64,000 nucleotides of DNA, taken from assembly GCF_038502225.1 (NCBI RefSeq), contig NC_091372.1:4079996-4143995 (forward strand), read 5' to 3'. The notes under the pieces were generated by a model. It ran no database searches. It was not told the origin of the DNA and was given only the letters and a program-made list of their open reading frames with translations. The stretch comes from Cherax quadricarinatus. Taxonomy: Eukaryota; Arthropoda; Malacostraca; Decapoda; Parastacidae. The position numbers and the translations under genes are program-made. Each line of letters begins with the position of its first letter. Position 1 is the first letter of the stretch. This document shows, piece by piece, positions 1-14,190 of this stretch.

Positions 1-36
1 GAGAGTAAAAATTATAGAGGAATAAGTCTGCTGAGT

Positions 37-246
37 TCTCCATGGGGAAGTGGAACAGAATTCTTCCTCCGTAAGCCATGCGTGTTGTAAGAGGGGACTA
101 AAATGCCGGGAGCAAGGGGCTAGTAACCCCTTCTCCTGTATAAATTACTAAATTTGAAAAGGGAAACTTTTGTTTTTCTTTTTGGGCCACCCTGCCTTGG
201 TGGGATACGGCCGGTTTGTTGAGGAAAAAAAAAAAAAAAAAAAAAA
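37..246 (+). mobile_element. RTE-derived SINE with perfect target-site duplication
   Basis: This ~210-bp insertion is flanked by the direct repeat GTCTGCTGAGT (26-36 and 247-257, plus AA) and splits an RTE reading frame. Its first ~125 bp match the 5'UTR of the full-length RTE (compare TCCATGGGGAAGTGG at 40817, CCGTAAGCCATGCGTGTTGT and GGGCTAGTAACCCC). Its last ~60 bp match the RTE 3' tail (GGGCCACCCTGCC, then GGGATACGGCC), followed by about 22 A. It therefore joins the two ends of the LINE without the coding part and was probably mobilised by RTE enzymes. Confidence 0.85.
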
Positions 247-937
247 GTCTGCTGAGTATACCTGGTAAAGGGTATGATAGAGATATTACTGATAGAATTA
301 TGAATAAGATGGAGAGCAGGATAGCAGATGAACAAGGAGGCTTTAGGAAAGGTAGGGGTGCAAAGACCAAGTGTTTGCAGTGAAACATAGGTGAACTTAT
401 TTGGATAAGGGTAAAGAGGGTTTTGTAGCATTTATGGATTTGGAAAAGGCATATGACAGGGTGGATAGGGGGCCAATGTGGCAGATGTTGCAAATGTATG
501 GAATAGGAGGTAGGTTACTGAAGGCAGTGAAAAGTTTTTACGAGGATAGTGAGGCTCAGGTCAAAGTATGTAGGCGAGAGAGGGGGATTATTTCCCAGAA
601 AAAGCAGGCCTTAGACAGGAATGTGTGATGTCACCATGATTGTTTAATATACTTATAGAGTAGTAAGAGAAGTGAATGCTCGGGTGTTGGCAAGAGGAGT
701 GGGGTTAAAAGATAAAGAATATAACACAAAGTGGCAGTTGTCACAGTTGCTCTTTGCTGATGACACTGTGCTTTGGGGGGATTCTAAAGAGAAGTTACAG
801 AGGTTGGGTGATGAGTTTGGTAGGGTCTGTAAAAGAAGGAAGTTAAAGGTGAATACAGGAAAGAGTAAGGTGATGAGGATAACAAAAAAAATTAGGTAAT
901 GGAAGACTGGACTGGAGGGAGAGAGTATGGAGGAGGT

Positions 938-1184
938 GGCCCGGTGGCCTGATGGCTAAAGCTCTCGCTTCACACATGGAGGGCCCGGGTACGATTCCCG
1001 GTGGGTGGAAACATTTCAACGCATTTCCTTACACCTGTTGTCCTGTTCACCTAGCAGCAAATAGGTACCCGAGTGTTAGTCGACTGGTGTGGGTTGCATC
1101 CTTGATGATGCACTGACTTTCTTGGGTTATCCTGGGTGGCTAACCGTTCGGAGCTAAAAATCTGAACGAAATCTTATCTTATCT
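938..1184 (+). mobile_element. tRNA-derived SINE inserted in RTE
   Basis: The 5' part resembles a tRNA gene: a GTGGCCTGATGGCTAAAGC A-box-like segment and GGTACGATTCC (B box, consensus GGTTCGANTCC). A body follows (ACACCTGTTGTCCTGTTCAC, GTTAGTCGACTGGTGTGGG, TTATCCTGGGTGGCTAA). It interrupts the RTE frame between GGAGGAGGTG and CAGATATTTGGG. A second full copy is at 33998-34290, and 3' fragments sit inside two Tigger elements. Confidence 0.8.
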
Positions 1185-1779
1185 CAACTTTTCTTCAGAT
1201 ATTTGGGAGTGGATGTGTCAGCAGATGGGTCTATGAAGGATGAGGTGAATCACAGAATTGACAATGGAAAAAAAGTGAGTGGTGCACTGGGGAGTCTGCA
1301 GAGACAAAGAACTTTATCCATGAAAGCAAAGAGGGGAATGTATGAGAGTATAGTTATACCAATGCTCTTGTATGGGTGTGAGGCATGAGCTGTGAATGCT
1401 GCAACAAGGAGAAGGTTGGAGGCAGTGGAGATGTCACGTCTGAGGGCAATATGTGGTGTGAATATAATGCAGAGAACCCGTAATATGGAGATTAGGAGGA
1501 GGTATGGGATTACCAAAACTATTATCCTGAGGGCTGAGGAGGGGTTATTTAGATGATTTGGACATGCAGAGAGGGTGGAATGAAATAGAATGACTTCGAG
1601 AGTGTACAAATCTGTAGTGGAGGGAAGGCAGGGTAGGGGTAAGCCTAGGAAAGGTTGGAGGGAGGGGGTAAAGGACATTTTGTGTGCGAGGGGCTTGGAC
1701 TTCCAGCAAGCGTGTGTGAGCATGTTAGGCAGGAGCGAATGGAGACAAATGAATTTTAGAGGTACATGATAACAGGGAG

Positions 1780-1880
1780 GCCTTTAGCTGAGCTATGTAT
1801 GGAAAGAGGTTTGGCAATAAGTAAAACGTATTTTATGAAAAAGAGGATAAGTATTCGAGATACAATACAGGGAATAATGA
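1780..1880 (+). pseudogene. RTE endonuclease-domain fragment
   Basis: GAGCTATGTATGGAAAGAGG... through TATTTTATGAAAAAGAGGAT matches the endonuclease part of the RTE frame (41461-41526 in the full copy; residues IELCVERNLVISNTYFMKKR). It lies directly after an RTE 3' coding end, out of normal order, so this is a rearranged remnant. Confidence 0.6.
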
Positions 1881-2340
1881 CAATATGTTCCCACTACCCA
1901 CTGAGTAAATGAAGAAAACTACATTACAATGCCAACCATAGCTTCATGTTTCCACTATCCTTTGAATAATTGAAGAAAATTACTAAGATTTATGGCCTAA
2001 AGCAAAAAGATGCACTAAATTTTTTTTAGAAAAATTCTTTTAGTGGCATTTGTACCCCCCCCCCCCAGTTGCAGTGTTATGTGTGAGTGTGTTATGGCCT
2101 TCAGGTCCCTTCCACCACTGGTAATGAGACTTCTGGACCAAGGTCAGCAAAGAATAAAAGTTGTATCTAATGGTTATTAACTCAAGAGGGAAGATGGTGG
2201 GGTAGATATAATTAGTAGCAGAGGGAGTTACCATGGAGATATTGATGAAAGCTGGAGCTGCAGCAGTGATTATTGCAACACAAAGCAGGGAGGAAGGGAG
2301 TATCATATTTTAAATGACATAATACAGACAAGTTGAAGAG

Positions 2341-2590
2341 CAACACATACATGCAGCACTCAGGTATCTTTATTGTTGAAATGTTTCAGATGAACAGCAG
2401 ATTTCTTCAGTCAAATACAGGCAATTATAACACCAGAGACATGAAGTATAGAAGTAATTATGAGGTGATTAGTCCCTGAGCTTAATAATAGGTAGTTACC
2501 TTAAAATTACCCCTCCACTTCTTTTACTGTCTGCAGTGTTATAACTGCCCACATCTGACTGAAGAACCCTGAGGCACAGGCAAAACATTT
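2341..2590 (+). repeat. Degenerate inverted-repeat element with CTGA-hairpin-(G)AAAC ends
   Basis: The left end carries, on the minus strand, CTGAAGAAATCTG... CTGAAACATTTC, then AATAAAGATACC. The right end carries the same architecture on the plus strand: CTGAAGA (2559), hairpin CCTG/CAGG (2568-2580), then AAAACATTTC. The two copies point outward, as in the 58.4-kb palindrome, and the inner sequence (GGTGATTAGTCCCTGAG) also matches that element. Confidence 0.55.
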
Positions 2591-2664
2591 CAACACACAC
2601 ACACACACACATGCACATGCACACACACACACCTAAGTGTTGTACATGTCTTACTCATCAGGAA

Positions 2665-2710
2665 TAATAATAATAATAATAATAATGATAATAATAATAA
2701 TAATAATAAT
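2665..2710. repeat. (AAT)n microsatellite
   Basis: About 15 AAT units with one GAT interruption, directly before an RTE 5' head. Confidence 0.95.
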
Positions 2711-2909
2711 ATAGGTAGTAGGTTGGTAGACAGCAACCACCCAGGGAGGCACTACTGTCCTGCCAAGTGAGTGTGAAACGAATGCCTGTAATTGTTTTAC
2801 ATGATGGTAGGATTGCCGGTGTCTTTTGTCTGTCTCATAAATATGCAAGATTACAGGTATGTCTTGCTACTTCTACTTACACTTAGGCCACACTACACAT
2901 ACATGTACA
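2711..2909 (+). mobile_element. RTE 5'UTR head fragment
   Basis: It starts AGGTAGTAGGTTGGTAGACA, exactly as the TSD-defined 5' end of the full-length RTE at 40540. It runs ~195 bp to ACATACATGTACAAGC before entering a (TA)n array. No coding sequence follows in this orientation. Confidence 0.8.
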
Positions 2910-2911
2910 AG

Positions 2912-6061
<3,150 letters not shown>

Positions 6062-6072
6062 ATAACATATAC

Positions 6073-6148
<76 letters not shown>
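6062..6148. repeat. (TA)n microsatellite between head-to-head RTE copies
   Basis: ATATACATATACAT then ~40 TA units. It separates the 5' ends of the minus-strand copy (3240-6061) and the plus-strand copy (6149-7188). Confidence 0.95.
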
Positions 6149-6152
<4 letters not shown>

Positions 6153-7188
6153 GTAGAAAGCTGAAAGTGAACATAGAAAAGAGTAAGGTGATGAGGGTGT
6201 CAAATGATTTAGATAAAGAAAAATTGGATATCAAATTGGGGAGGAGGAGTATGGAAGAAGTGAATGTTTTCAGATACTTGGGAGTTGACGTGTCGGCGGA
6301 TGGATTTATGAAGGATGAGGTTAATCATAGAATTGATGAGGGAAAAAAGGTGAGTGGTGCGTTGAGGTATATGTGGAGTCAAAAAACGTTATCTATGGAG
6401 GCAAAGAAGGGAATGTATGAAAGTATAGTAGTACCAACACTTTTATATGGGTGCGAAGATTGGGTGGTAAATGCAGCAGCGAGGAGACGGTTGGAGGCAG
6501 TGGAGATGTCCTGTTTAAGGGCAATGTGTGGTGTAAATATTATGCAGAAAATTCGGAGTGTGGAAATTAGGAGAAGGTGTGGAGTTAATAAAAGTATTAG
6601 TCAGAGGGCAGAAGAGGGGTTGTTGAGGTGGTTTGGTCATTTAGAGAGAATGGATCAAAGTAGAATGACATGGAAAGCATATAAATCTATAGGGGAAGGA
6701 AGGCGGGGTAGGGGTCGTCCTCGAAAGGGTTGGAGAGAGGGGGTAAAGGAGGTTTTGTGGGCGAGGGGCTTGGACTTCCAGCAAGCGTGCGTGAGCGTGT
6801 TAGATAGGAGTGAATGGAGACGAATGGTACTTGGGACCTGACGATCTGTTGGAGTGTGAGCAGGGTAATATTTAGTGAAGGGATTCAGGGAAACCGGTTA
6901 TTTTCATATAGTCGGACTTGAGTCTGGAAATGGGAAGTACAATGCCTGCACTTTAAAGGAGGGGTTTGGGATATTGGCAGTTTGGAGGGATATGTTGTGT
7001 ATCTTTATATGTGTATGCTTCTAGACTGTTGTATTCTGAGCACCTCTGCAAAAACAGTGATAAAGTGTGAGTGTGGTGAAAGTGTTGAATGATGATGAAA
7101 GTATTTTCTTTTTGGGGATTTTCTTTCTTTTTTGGGTCACCCTGCCTCGGTGGGAGACGGCCGACTTGTTGAAAAAAAAAAAAAAAAA
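6149..7188 (+). mobile_element. RTE LINE subfamily A, 3' quarter
   Basis: 5'-truncated copy beginning AAAGGTAGAAAGCTGAAAG. It encodes the last ~225 residues (from NIEKSKVMRVSNDLDKEKLD) through RGRPRKGW and the terminal RSEWRRMVLGT, with a stop at 6839-6841. The 3'UTR and a 17-A tail at 7172-7188 are followed by (TA)n. It is almost identical to the 40.5-kb copy (e.g. GCEDW for GCEAW). Confidence 0.9.
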
Positions 7189-7526
7189 TATATATATATA
7201 ATACAGTACTATGTTAAATATAACTGAATTTGGAAAAAAGCAGTACAGAAGCAAAATAAACAAGCAGAGATATAACAAAATTTGTTCTGTACTTACCAAT
7301 TCGTAGGAACGAGCAACTCAGTGGAAAAGTTTGAGAGTTCCAGCTTACACTTCACTTTACTACACATTCAAAATTGTTTTCATGTAATGCGTATCACTCC
7401 CAAACATCACTAGATATTCATTAACATTAAACTTGTATGTTATGTACAGGAGGTCACATCACCTAACAATACTGATACTAACTTCTTGTGATATTAGTTT
7501 CATCAGATAATTATTTAATACAATGG
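7189..7526. other. No gene seen
   Basis: Unique-looking AT-rich sequence after the RTE tail. A minus-strand GTAAGTAC near 7290 looks like a donor but has no convincing exon (see rejected items). Confidence 0.5.
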
Positions 7527-7690
7527 GAAGCACTAAACCCATAGAGATCATACAGTGTCTGGGAAATGGGATGTAATCAAGTTTCACCCAAGAAAAAAAA
7601 GAGCAGATATCCAAGTCTTTGGATCAAGAGTCCTTCACTCTTAACAAGGCACTCCCTCCCCATGATGCCTTGAAGGATGAGGTTTCCAAA
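7527..7690 (-). mobile_element. 'GCGCT/AGCACTAAACCC' SINE copy
   Basis: GAAGCACTAAACCCATAGAG, CTGGGAAATGGGATGTAATC and CTTTGGATCAAGAGTCCTTC match blocks repeated at 53.7, 55.75 and 57.2 kb in the same order. Orientation is inferred from the short 41-bp copy at 22244. Confidence 0.6.
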
Positions 7691-7914
7691 ACCTTGACTG
7701 TCCCACTTCCTTGTACGATACACACTCCACTGTGCACCTAAATGTAAGTTTTTTAGCAACATTCTACAACCAATGCAAAACAATTCTTCATGCAGGTTGC
7801 TATTCAATATTTGCTTACTTTAAAAATAACTATTTACAAGCCTTCCATTTAAGGCATTTCAAAAATACATGACAAAATTTGCAGGGTTAACTGATTCAAA
7901 ATCAACGAAGATCA

Positions 7915-8050
7915 CTGGTTACAGAACTGTCCATTATTGTTACAATCACAGTAGAACAATCTCATCTCTATCTACTACAATCACCAATACCAGTCACCCA
8001 CTGCCCTTTATTAGTCTGTTAAATTAAGTGTTTATACTGTATACAACTAG
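7915..8050. mobile_element. Fragment of MITE family 'CAGTAAACCCTC'
   Basis: GTCCATTATTGTTACAATCA, CTACAATCACCAAT and TCTGTTAAATTAAGTGTTTA match the interior and right end of the MITE at 46051-46257. The left terminus is lost. Confidence 0.5.
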
Positions 8051-8103
8051 TATTTATTTTACAACTGCAATAAACTCTTGTATAACAAACCCTCTTACAA
8101 CAT

Positions 8104-8819
8104 TTCAACACGCTGGTTGTCTCCCACTGAGGTAGGGTGACCCAAAAAAGACACACTTTCACCATCATTCACATATAATCACTGTCTTTGCAGAGGCGCA
8201 CAGATATGACAGTTTAAATATTGCTCCAAATTGTAAATATTCTAAACTCCTCCTTTAAAGTGCAGGCATTGTACATTCCACATCCAGGACTCAAGTCCGC
8301 CTAACTGGTTTCCCTGAATCCCTTCATGAAATGTTACCCTGCTTACACTCCAACAGCTCATCAAGTCCCAAAAACCATTCATCTCCATTCACTCCTATCT
8401 AACATGCTCACACATGCCTGTTGTATGTCCAAGCCCCTTGCACACAAAACCTCTTTTACCCCCTCCATCCATCCTTTCTTAAGACAACCCCTGCCCCTCT
8501 TCCCCTCCACTACAGATTTATACACCCTCCAAGTCATCCTATTTTGCTCCATCCTCTCTAAATGACCGAACTACCTCAACAACCCCTCCTCAGACCTGTG
8601 ACTAATACTTTTAGTAACTCCACACCTACTAATTTCCACACTACAAATACTCTGCTTAATATTTACACCACACATTGCCCTTAGACGCATCATCTCCACT
8701 GCCTCCAGCCTCCTCCTCGCTGCAGCATTTACAACCCAAGCTTCACACTAATATAAGTGTGTTGGTACCACCATACTTTCATACATTCCCTTCTTTGCCT
8801 CCATGGATAACGTTCTTTG
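8104..8819 (-). pseudogene. RTE LINE 3' end, subfamily B-like
   Basis: Minus-strand 3' fragment. The tail complement GTCTCCCACTGAGGTAGGG at 8120 is followed by the 3'UTR, then the C-terminal coding region up to the WSQRT-like block at 8810. Many frameshifts and substitutions are present. It breaks off in the same region where other copies read LSMEAKKGMYES. Confidence 0.8.
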
Positions 8820-10057
8820 GTTTTTTGCTCTTTCTGACAAGTATGTGAATAAGACACGACATCCAGTTTATGACATCTATTTAGAAGACGTTTCATCCAC
8901 CAGGGATCAAACCTTTTCAAATAAATGCCTTAACCAACACATAATGCCTTATTCACATACCAAAATGCACCTCATGCTAGTGTTTTTTTTTTTTTTTGTC
9001 CCTAACAATATTTTATTACATGTAAACTACATGACCTGTATACTGCAGAAAAGAAATAAAGTATTTATATTTGTATACTTGGCATGTAATGTAAAACAAT
9101 ATTTTTGTGAACTGAAGAACAAATGAAAAAAATAGGGTTACATTTCAGACACCTCTAAATTTGCTAAACAAATTTTGCTAGGGAGGTCCTACCCATGATC
9201 ACACATTCAATCATCCACAACTATTGCCAAACCAGTGTTTTAATTCTTTTATAAGAACCTGAATATTTCCTTTTTTGGGGGGATCATCTTAAACTGGTGG
9301 AAGCCAGCCAAGGTAATAAAAAATAATGAAGAAACAAAAAAAAAAAAACTGTAGGCTTACTGATCTGTGTTAGCCAGAATCATCTCTCAAGTGATCAATC
9401 TCCAATGTTAAGATGGCAAGTTATTATGAGTACCATACATAATAGTTCATCTTGTGACACAAGATGAACTTAATTTCACTTACTTCATCCTTTTGAAATA
9501 TAATTTCATGCTTCCAGTAATGCTAAATATTTCTATAAATATTTTTTTATCACACCGGATGTTTCTCAATAAGATAAAGTGACCACAAAGAGGAAACACA
9601 TTTATCATTCATTCAATAGCTATCATGCTGGAAGAACAGAGATATCACGATTCAATTTTATGGAATTATAAGCAGTTTTTATCACACTTCGTCTTGTAGA
9701 AATTTTAAATGTATACATAGCATAAAACATTCAACAGAAACAAGAATTATATAACAGTACCATTCAAATTTCAGCTTACAAACCATTTTATTTGAATGCT
9801 AAAGCTAATTTATACTTACAGTAATCCCAGCAGAACAACAGTTCACTTAGCAACAAGGGATACTTTAGAAATTATTTTGTTTAACAACACCCTGTTTCTC
9901 ACTTAGATGTACTGGCTCATACCAAGAAGTCAACCATTAATGGTTAGTGTACCAGGAACTTCATCATATTTTTCTGGACTGAGGTGTACTGTATTTGTAA
10001 TGTTTATTGCAGGAATCCCTCACATTTCTGATAAAACTAATTCTGAATCTTACAAAC
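8820..10057. other. Intergenic or intronic AT-rich sequence
   Basis: I see no exon. It holds short homopolymers (T14 near 8980, A12 near 9338) and ordinary AT-rich sequence. The small open frames do not resemble known proteins. Confidence 0.5.
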
Positions 10058-10323
10058 TACAGTGGACCCTCAGCTAACGATATTAATCTGTTCCTGAAAG
10101 CTCATCGTTGGCTGAAATTATCGTTAGCCGAATTAACTTTCCCCATAAGAAATAGTGGAAATCAACTTAATCCGTTCCTGACACCCCAAAGTATGAAAAA
10201 AAGAACAATTTTTACCACATGAAATATTAATTTTAATACACACAAACTGACACTTACCTTTATTGAAGATCTGGTGATGATTGATGGGATGGGAGGAGGG
10301 GAGAGTGTGGAAGTTGTTAATGT

Positions 10324-12435
10324 TTAGAAGGGGGAATCCCCTTCCATTAGGACTTGAGGTATCAAGTCCTTTTCCGGAGTTACTTCCCTTCTTCTTTTAA
10401 TGCCACTAGGACCAGCTTGAGAGTCACTGCACCTCTGTCGCACAACATATCTGTCCATAGAGGCCTGTACCTCCCGTTCCTTTATGACTTTCCTAAAGTG
10501 GTTCACAACATTGTCATTGTAATAGTCACCAGCACGGTTTGCAATAGCTGTGCAAGGGTGATTTTCATCAAAAAAGGTTTGCACTTCAAGCCACTTTGCA
10601 CACATTTCCTTAATCTTTGAGGAAGGCAACTTTTTCAATTTCTCTATACCCTCCTCCGAAGCAGTTTCCTCAGGTCTGGCCTCTTGCTGTTCAAGATGAT
10701 CTTGCAGCTCATCAGTGGTTAGTTCTTCATTGTCCTCCTCCACCAACTCTTCCACATCCTCCCCACTAACCTCCAACCCCAAGGACTTCCCCAATGCCAC
10801 ATTTGATTCCACAACTGGCATACACTTCAGGGTTAGCCTCAAATCCTTCAAAATCCCTTTTGTCTACACATTCTGGCCACAGTTTCTTCCAAGCAGAGTT
10901 CAAGGTCCTCTTAGTCACTCCCTCCCAAGCCTTTCCTATAATGTTTACACAATTGAGGATGCTAAAGTGATCTCTCCAAAACTCTCTTAGAGTCAATCGA
11001 GTTTCTGTGGTCACTACAAAGCACTTTTGAAACACAGCTTTTGTGTAGAGTTTTTTGAAGTTTGAAATGACCTGCTGGTCCATGGGCTGCAGGAGAGGAG
11101 TGGTATTAGGAGGCAAAAACTTGACCCTAATGAAGCTCATGTCCCCAGAAAGTCGCTCTGCCAAGTCTGAAGGATGACCAGGAGCATCGTCTAATACCAG
11201 GTGGCACTTAAGGTCTAATTTATTTTCCAGAGGGTAATGTTTCACAGTGGGGGCAAATGCATGGTGTAACCAGTCATAGAAAAGGTCTCTAGTGACCCAT
11301 GCCTTACTGTTTGCTCTCCACATCACACACAAATTAGCCTTGAGGACATTGTTTTTCCTGAACACTCTGGGAGCTTCAGAGTGATACACCAATAAAGGCT
11401 TCACTTTGCAATCACCACTAGCATTAGCACACATCAAGAGAGTAAGCCTGTCTTTCATAGGCTTATGTCCTGGGAGTACCTTTTCCTCCTGAGTAATGTA
11501 GGTCCTGTTTGGCATTTTCTTCCAAAACAGGCCTGTTTCATTGCAATTAAACACTTGTTCAGGTTTCAATTCTTCACTGCCTATGTAATCCTTCAATTCC
11601 TGCACATATTTTTCAGCCGCTTTTTGGTCCGAACTAGCAGCCTCACCATGCCTTATCACACTATGTATGTCACTACGAATCTTAAATCTCTCCAACCAAC
11701 CTTTGCTGGCCTTAAATTCACTCAAATCACCCCTAGTTGCAGGCATTTTTCTAATTAAATCCTCATGCAACTTCCTAGCCTTTTCACATATGATCGCTTG
11801 AGAGATGCTATCTCCTGCTATCTGTTTTTCGTTTATCCACACCAATAACAGTCTCTCAACATCTTCTATCACTTGCGATCTCTTATTCGAAAAAAAAGTT
11901 GCGCCTTTTGCAAGAACAGCTTCCTTGATTGCCGTTTTCTTGGCCACAATAGTAGCGATGGTTGATTGAGGTTTGGTATACAACCTGGCCAGCTCTGAGA
12001 CACACACTCCATTTTTGTACTTAGCAATTATCTCTTTCTTCATTTCCATAGTAATTCTCCCCTAGTTGCAGGCATTTTTCTAATTAAATCCTCATGCAAC
12101 TTCCTAGCCTTTTCACATATGATCGCTTGAGAGATGCTATCTCCTGCTATCTGTTTTTCGTTTATCCACACCAATAACAGTCTCTCAACATCTTCTATCA
12201 CTTGCGATCTCTTATTCGAAAAAAAAGTTGCGCCTTTTGCAAGAACAGCTTCCTTGATTGCCGTTTTCTTGGCCACAATAGTAGCGATGGTTGATTGAGG
12301 TTTGGTATACAACCTGGCCAGCTCTGAGACACGCACTCCATTTTCGTACTTAGCAATTATCTCTTTCTTCATTTCCATAGTAATTCTCACCCTTTTTCCT
12401 GCAGGGTTGGCACTAGAAGCTTTCTTGGGGCCCAT
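10324..12435 (-). pseudogene. Tigger transposase pseudogene (CENP-B-like HTH + DDE)
   Basis: Cut-and-paste transposase of the Tc1/mariner Tigger group. The N-terminus (12435 downward) reads MGPKKASSANPAGKRVRI, then an HTH_psq-like part (KKEIIAKYENGVRVSELARL) and a CENP-B-type DNA-binding part (SKGWLERFKIRSDIHSV). The DDE domain follows, with FNCNETGLFW, LVLDDAPGHP and QPMDQQVI. The C-terminus is KRRREVTP. Three lesions are visible. The 329-bp duplication is not a multiple of three and breaks the frame near 12050. A frameshift lies near 10810. The first catalytic Asp is Asn (AAT), where the 61-kb copy has Asp. Non-functional. Confidence 0.92.
11730..12387. repeat. Recent 329-bp tandem duplication
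   Basis: The second unit (12059-12387) repeats the first (11730-12058) with only two differences noticed: CACACACTCC vs CACGCACTCC, and TTTTTGTACT vs TTTTCGTACT. It starts at CCCCTAGTTGCAGG and ends at CCATAGTAATTCT. Confidence 0.95.
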
Positions 12436-12906
12436 GGTGACTTATTTTGCAGGTAAAATCACTAAAAACGCTGTGATAATATGAAATGTTCCGATTGTAT
12501 GCGTGGATGTGACCGCACTCGCTGGCTTGTAAACACTGGCACCCACGGGACAACTGAGGCACGCTCAATTCACACGTGGATGCATCTCGAACAAATCGCG
12601 TTGGGAGAGTTTTTTAGCATTAGCTAAGGCAAAATTTTTGCGTTAAAATGTATCGTTGGCTGGATTTAACGTTAGCTGATGCCATCGTTAGCTGAGGGTC
12701 CACTGTACTGAATTCTAGTCCTAGTACATAAATTTAAGTATTCTGTAACAATTAAGTATGAGCTTTTTATTCCAACCATAAGGTAGTTGGAATTAAAATA
12801 TTAGCAGTATGAGCAGGCTACCTGTTGAAATAAATGTTTCACTTTATCAGTAATTCCTAGCAATGTTTCATTTCTATCAGTAATCCCATGTGTGTGACAT
12901 ATACAA

Positions 12907-13784
12907 GGTGCTATCAAAAAGTTCCCAGACCACTGTGAAAAAATGTAGGTTTACCTAGCACCTAGTAAAAATTGTCTCCTTGGAAGGCTATACACTAATC
13001 CCAGCACCTCTGCCACTTCTCAAAACATTTCTAGAACTCATCTTTTCTATCATCTAGTGTGGCCTGTGATTTTGCTTGAATATTCTCCACTTCATTAAAG
13101 TATCGCCTCTTGAATGCCATTGTCATTTTGGGGAAGAGAAAGAAGTCACAGGGAAATAGATATGGTGGGGAATGACCACCATGTAGTTTCTGGCCAGAAA
13201 ACAATGGTCTTTCTGGTCTTGAATCAGCAAGCAGAGCTCAACTTTCACAGCCTCATGCTCAAATTTTCAGTTAAAATGCTTTGATATGACCCATAAGAAA
13301 TTTCCACAGTACCTGCAATGTTCTGGAAACTCTGATGACAATCTCTATGAAACATTTTCCTCGCTTTTTCAATGTAGGCAATTATTTTTGACAATGATGG
13401 ACAATCAGTGCTCATCATCCTCAATTGATGTTCATCCTGCTTTGGAGAGAAACCATTCAAAACACTGTGTCTAACCCATTGCTTCATTGCCAAATTTCTA
13501 CTTAAGCATTCTAAGAGTTCCACCAGCCATTTTAGTGAGCTTGAAACAGAATTTCACACAAATCTGCTGTTCTTTCTTTTAAAGAGTCCATTCTGTTATA
13601 CAAAAAAAATGGCAACAATGCATTAACATGACAAAAAATGCCCATTTAACCTCAATGGAATGACTGACCAATGTCACCAAGCTACTTCATAAAGGAGTGT
13701 ACTGAGTAGCATGAGCTGTGCTGCCACCATATTTCACCCAGACAGCACACAAAAATTTTAGCCCAGGAACTTTTTGAAAGCACC
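12907..13784 (-). mobile_element. Deleted mariner element
   Basis: TIRs GGTGCTATCAAAAAGTTCC (12907) and GGAACTTTTTGAAAGCACC (ends 13784). The minus strand encodes scraps of mariner transposase: TSIEDDEH-like, then IEKARKMFHRDCHQS, GTVEISYGSYQSILTENLSM. Stops and frameshifts are frequent, and the catalytic part is mostly unrecognisable. Long inactive. Confidence 0.8.
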
Positions 13785-13832
13785 AAATATTTGTAGTGTG
13801 CAGTTTACAAAGACCATTGAACATTATTTAGT

Positions 13833-14190
13833 GGAGCAGGCATGTGTGAGCGTGTTAGATAGGATTGAATGGAGACGAACAGTTTTTGGGACCTGACAAG
13901 CTGTTGGAGTGTGAGTAGGGCAATATTTTGTGAAGAGGTTCAGGGAAACCGGTTAGCCAGACTTGAGTCCTGGAGGTGGGAAGTACGTCTATGCCTTAAA
14001 GGAGGGGTTCGGGATAATGGCTGTTTGGAGTTACATCTAAACTATCATGTCTGGGCACCTCTGCAAAGACAGTGACTATGTGTGAATGATGGTGAAAATG
14101 TAGAATGAAGGTGAAGGTGAAAGTGTTTCTTTCTTTTATTGCGTCACTCTGCTTCGGTGGGAGACAGCAAGTGTGTTAAAGAAAAAAATG
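13833..14190 (+). pseudogene. RTE LINE 3' end (B-like)
   Basis: From CAGGCATGTGTGAGCGTGTT (the QQACVSV region) through GGGACCTGACAAGCTGTTGG, AGGAGGGGTTCGGGATAATG and the tail TTCGGTGGGAGACAGCAAG with a short A run. Confidence 0.85.

Larger units (their letters stand above)
1..1768 (+). pseudogene. RTE LINE subfamily B, RT region, broken by two SINEs
   Basis: Reverse transcriptase pieces of an RTE-type LINE: 1-36 and 258-936, then 1190-1768. Recognisable motifs are FMDLEKAYDRVDRG (431-472), LLFADDTVLWGD (750-783) and YLGVDVSADGSMKDEVNHRI (from 1200), followed by the C-terminal RTE block (YGCEA, the RWFGH-like region, and the RG/K-rich segment near 1640). It is disrupted by frameshifts, in-frame stops (e.g. 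TGA in GCATGAGCT at 1386) and SINE insertions at 37-246 and 938-1184. Residues such as KRRKLKVNTGKSKVMRIT mark subfamily B, which differs from the 40.5-kb copy. Confidence 0.85.
10060..12705 (-). mobile_element. Tigger (pogo-like) DNA transposon with internal duplication
   Basis: Terminal inverted repeats (TIRs) are CAGTGGACCCTCAGCTAACG (10060) and its complement ending CACTG (12705). The element is flanked by TA (10058-10059, 12706-12707). Subterminal repeats of the TAACGAT/TCGTTAGC type and a conserved TTCCCCATAAGAAATAGTGG block are visible. It carries a minus-strand transposase pseudogene. A 329-bp head-to-tail duplication (11730-12058 and 12059-12387, differing at about two bases) lies in the coding region. 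Confidence 0.93.

Noticed and set aside
938..1015. Functional tRNA gene
   Set aside because: A- and B-box-like blocks are present, but no closed acceptor stem. It belongs to a repeated SINE with a long non-tRNA body.
7285..7345. Possible seventh host exon (minus strand, ~20 nt before GTAAGTAC)
   Set aside because: The donor is good and the phase could fit (SCSFLRI), but the acceptor is ordinary and 20 nt gives no coding signal. Too weak to annotate.
13245..13523. Small host gene
   Set aside because: Matches mariner transposase words (EISYGSYQSILTEN) inside a TIR-bounded element.
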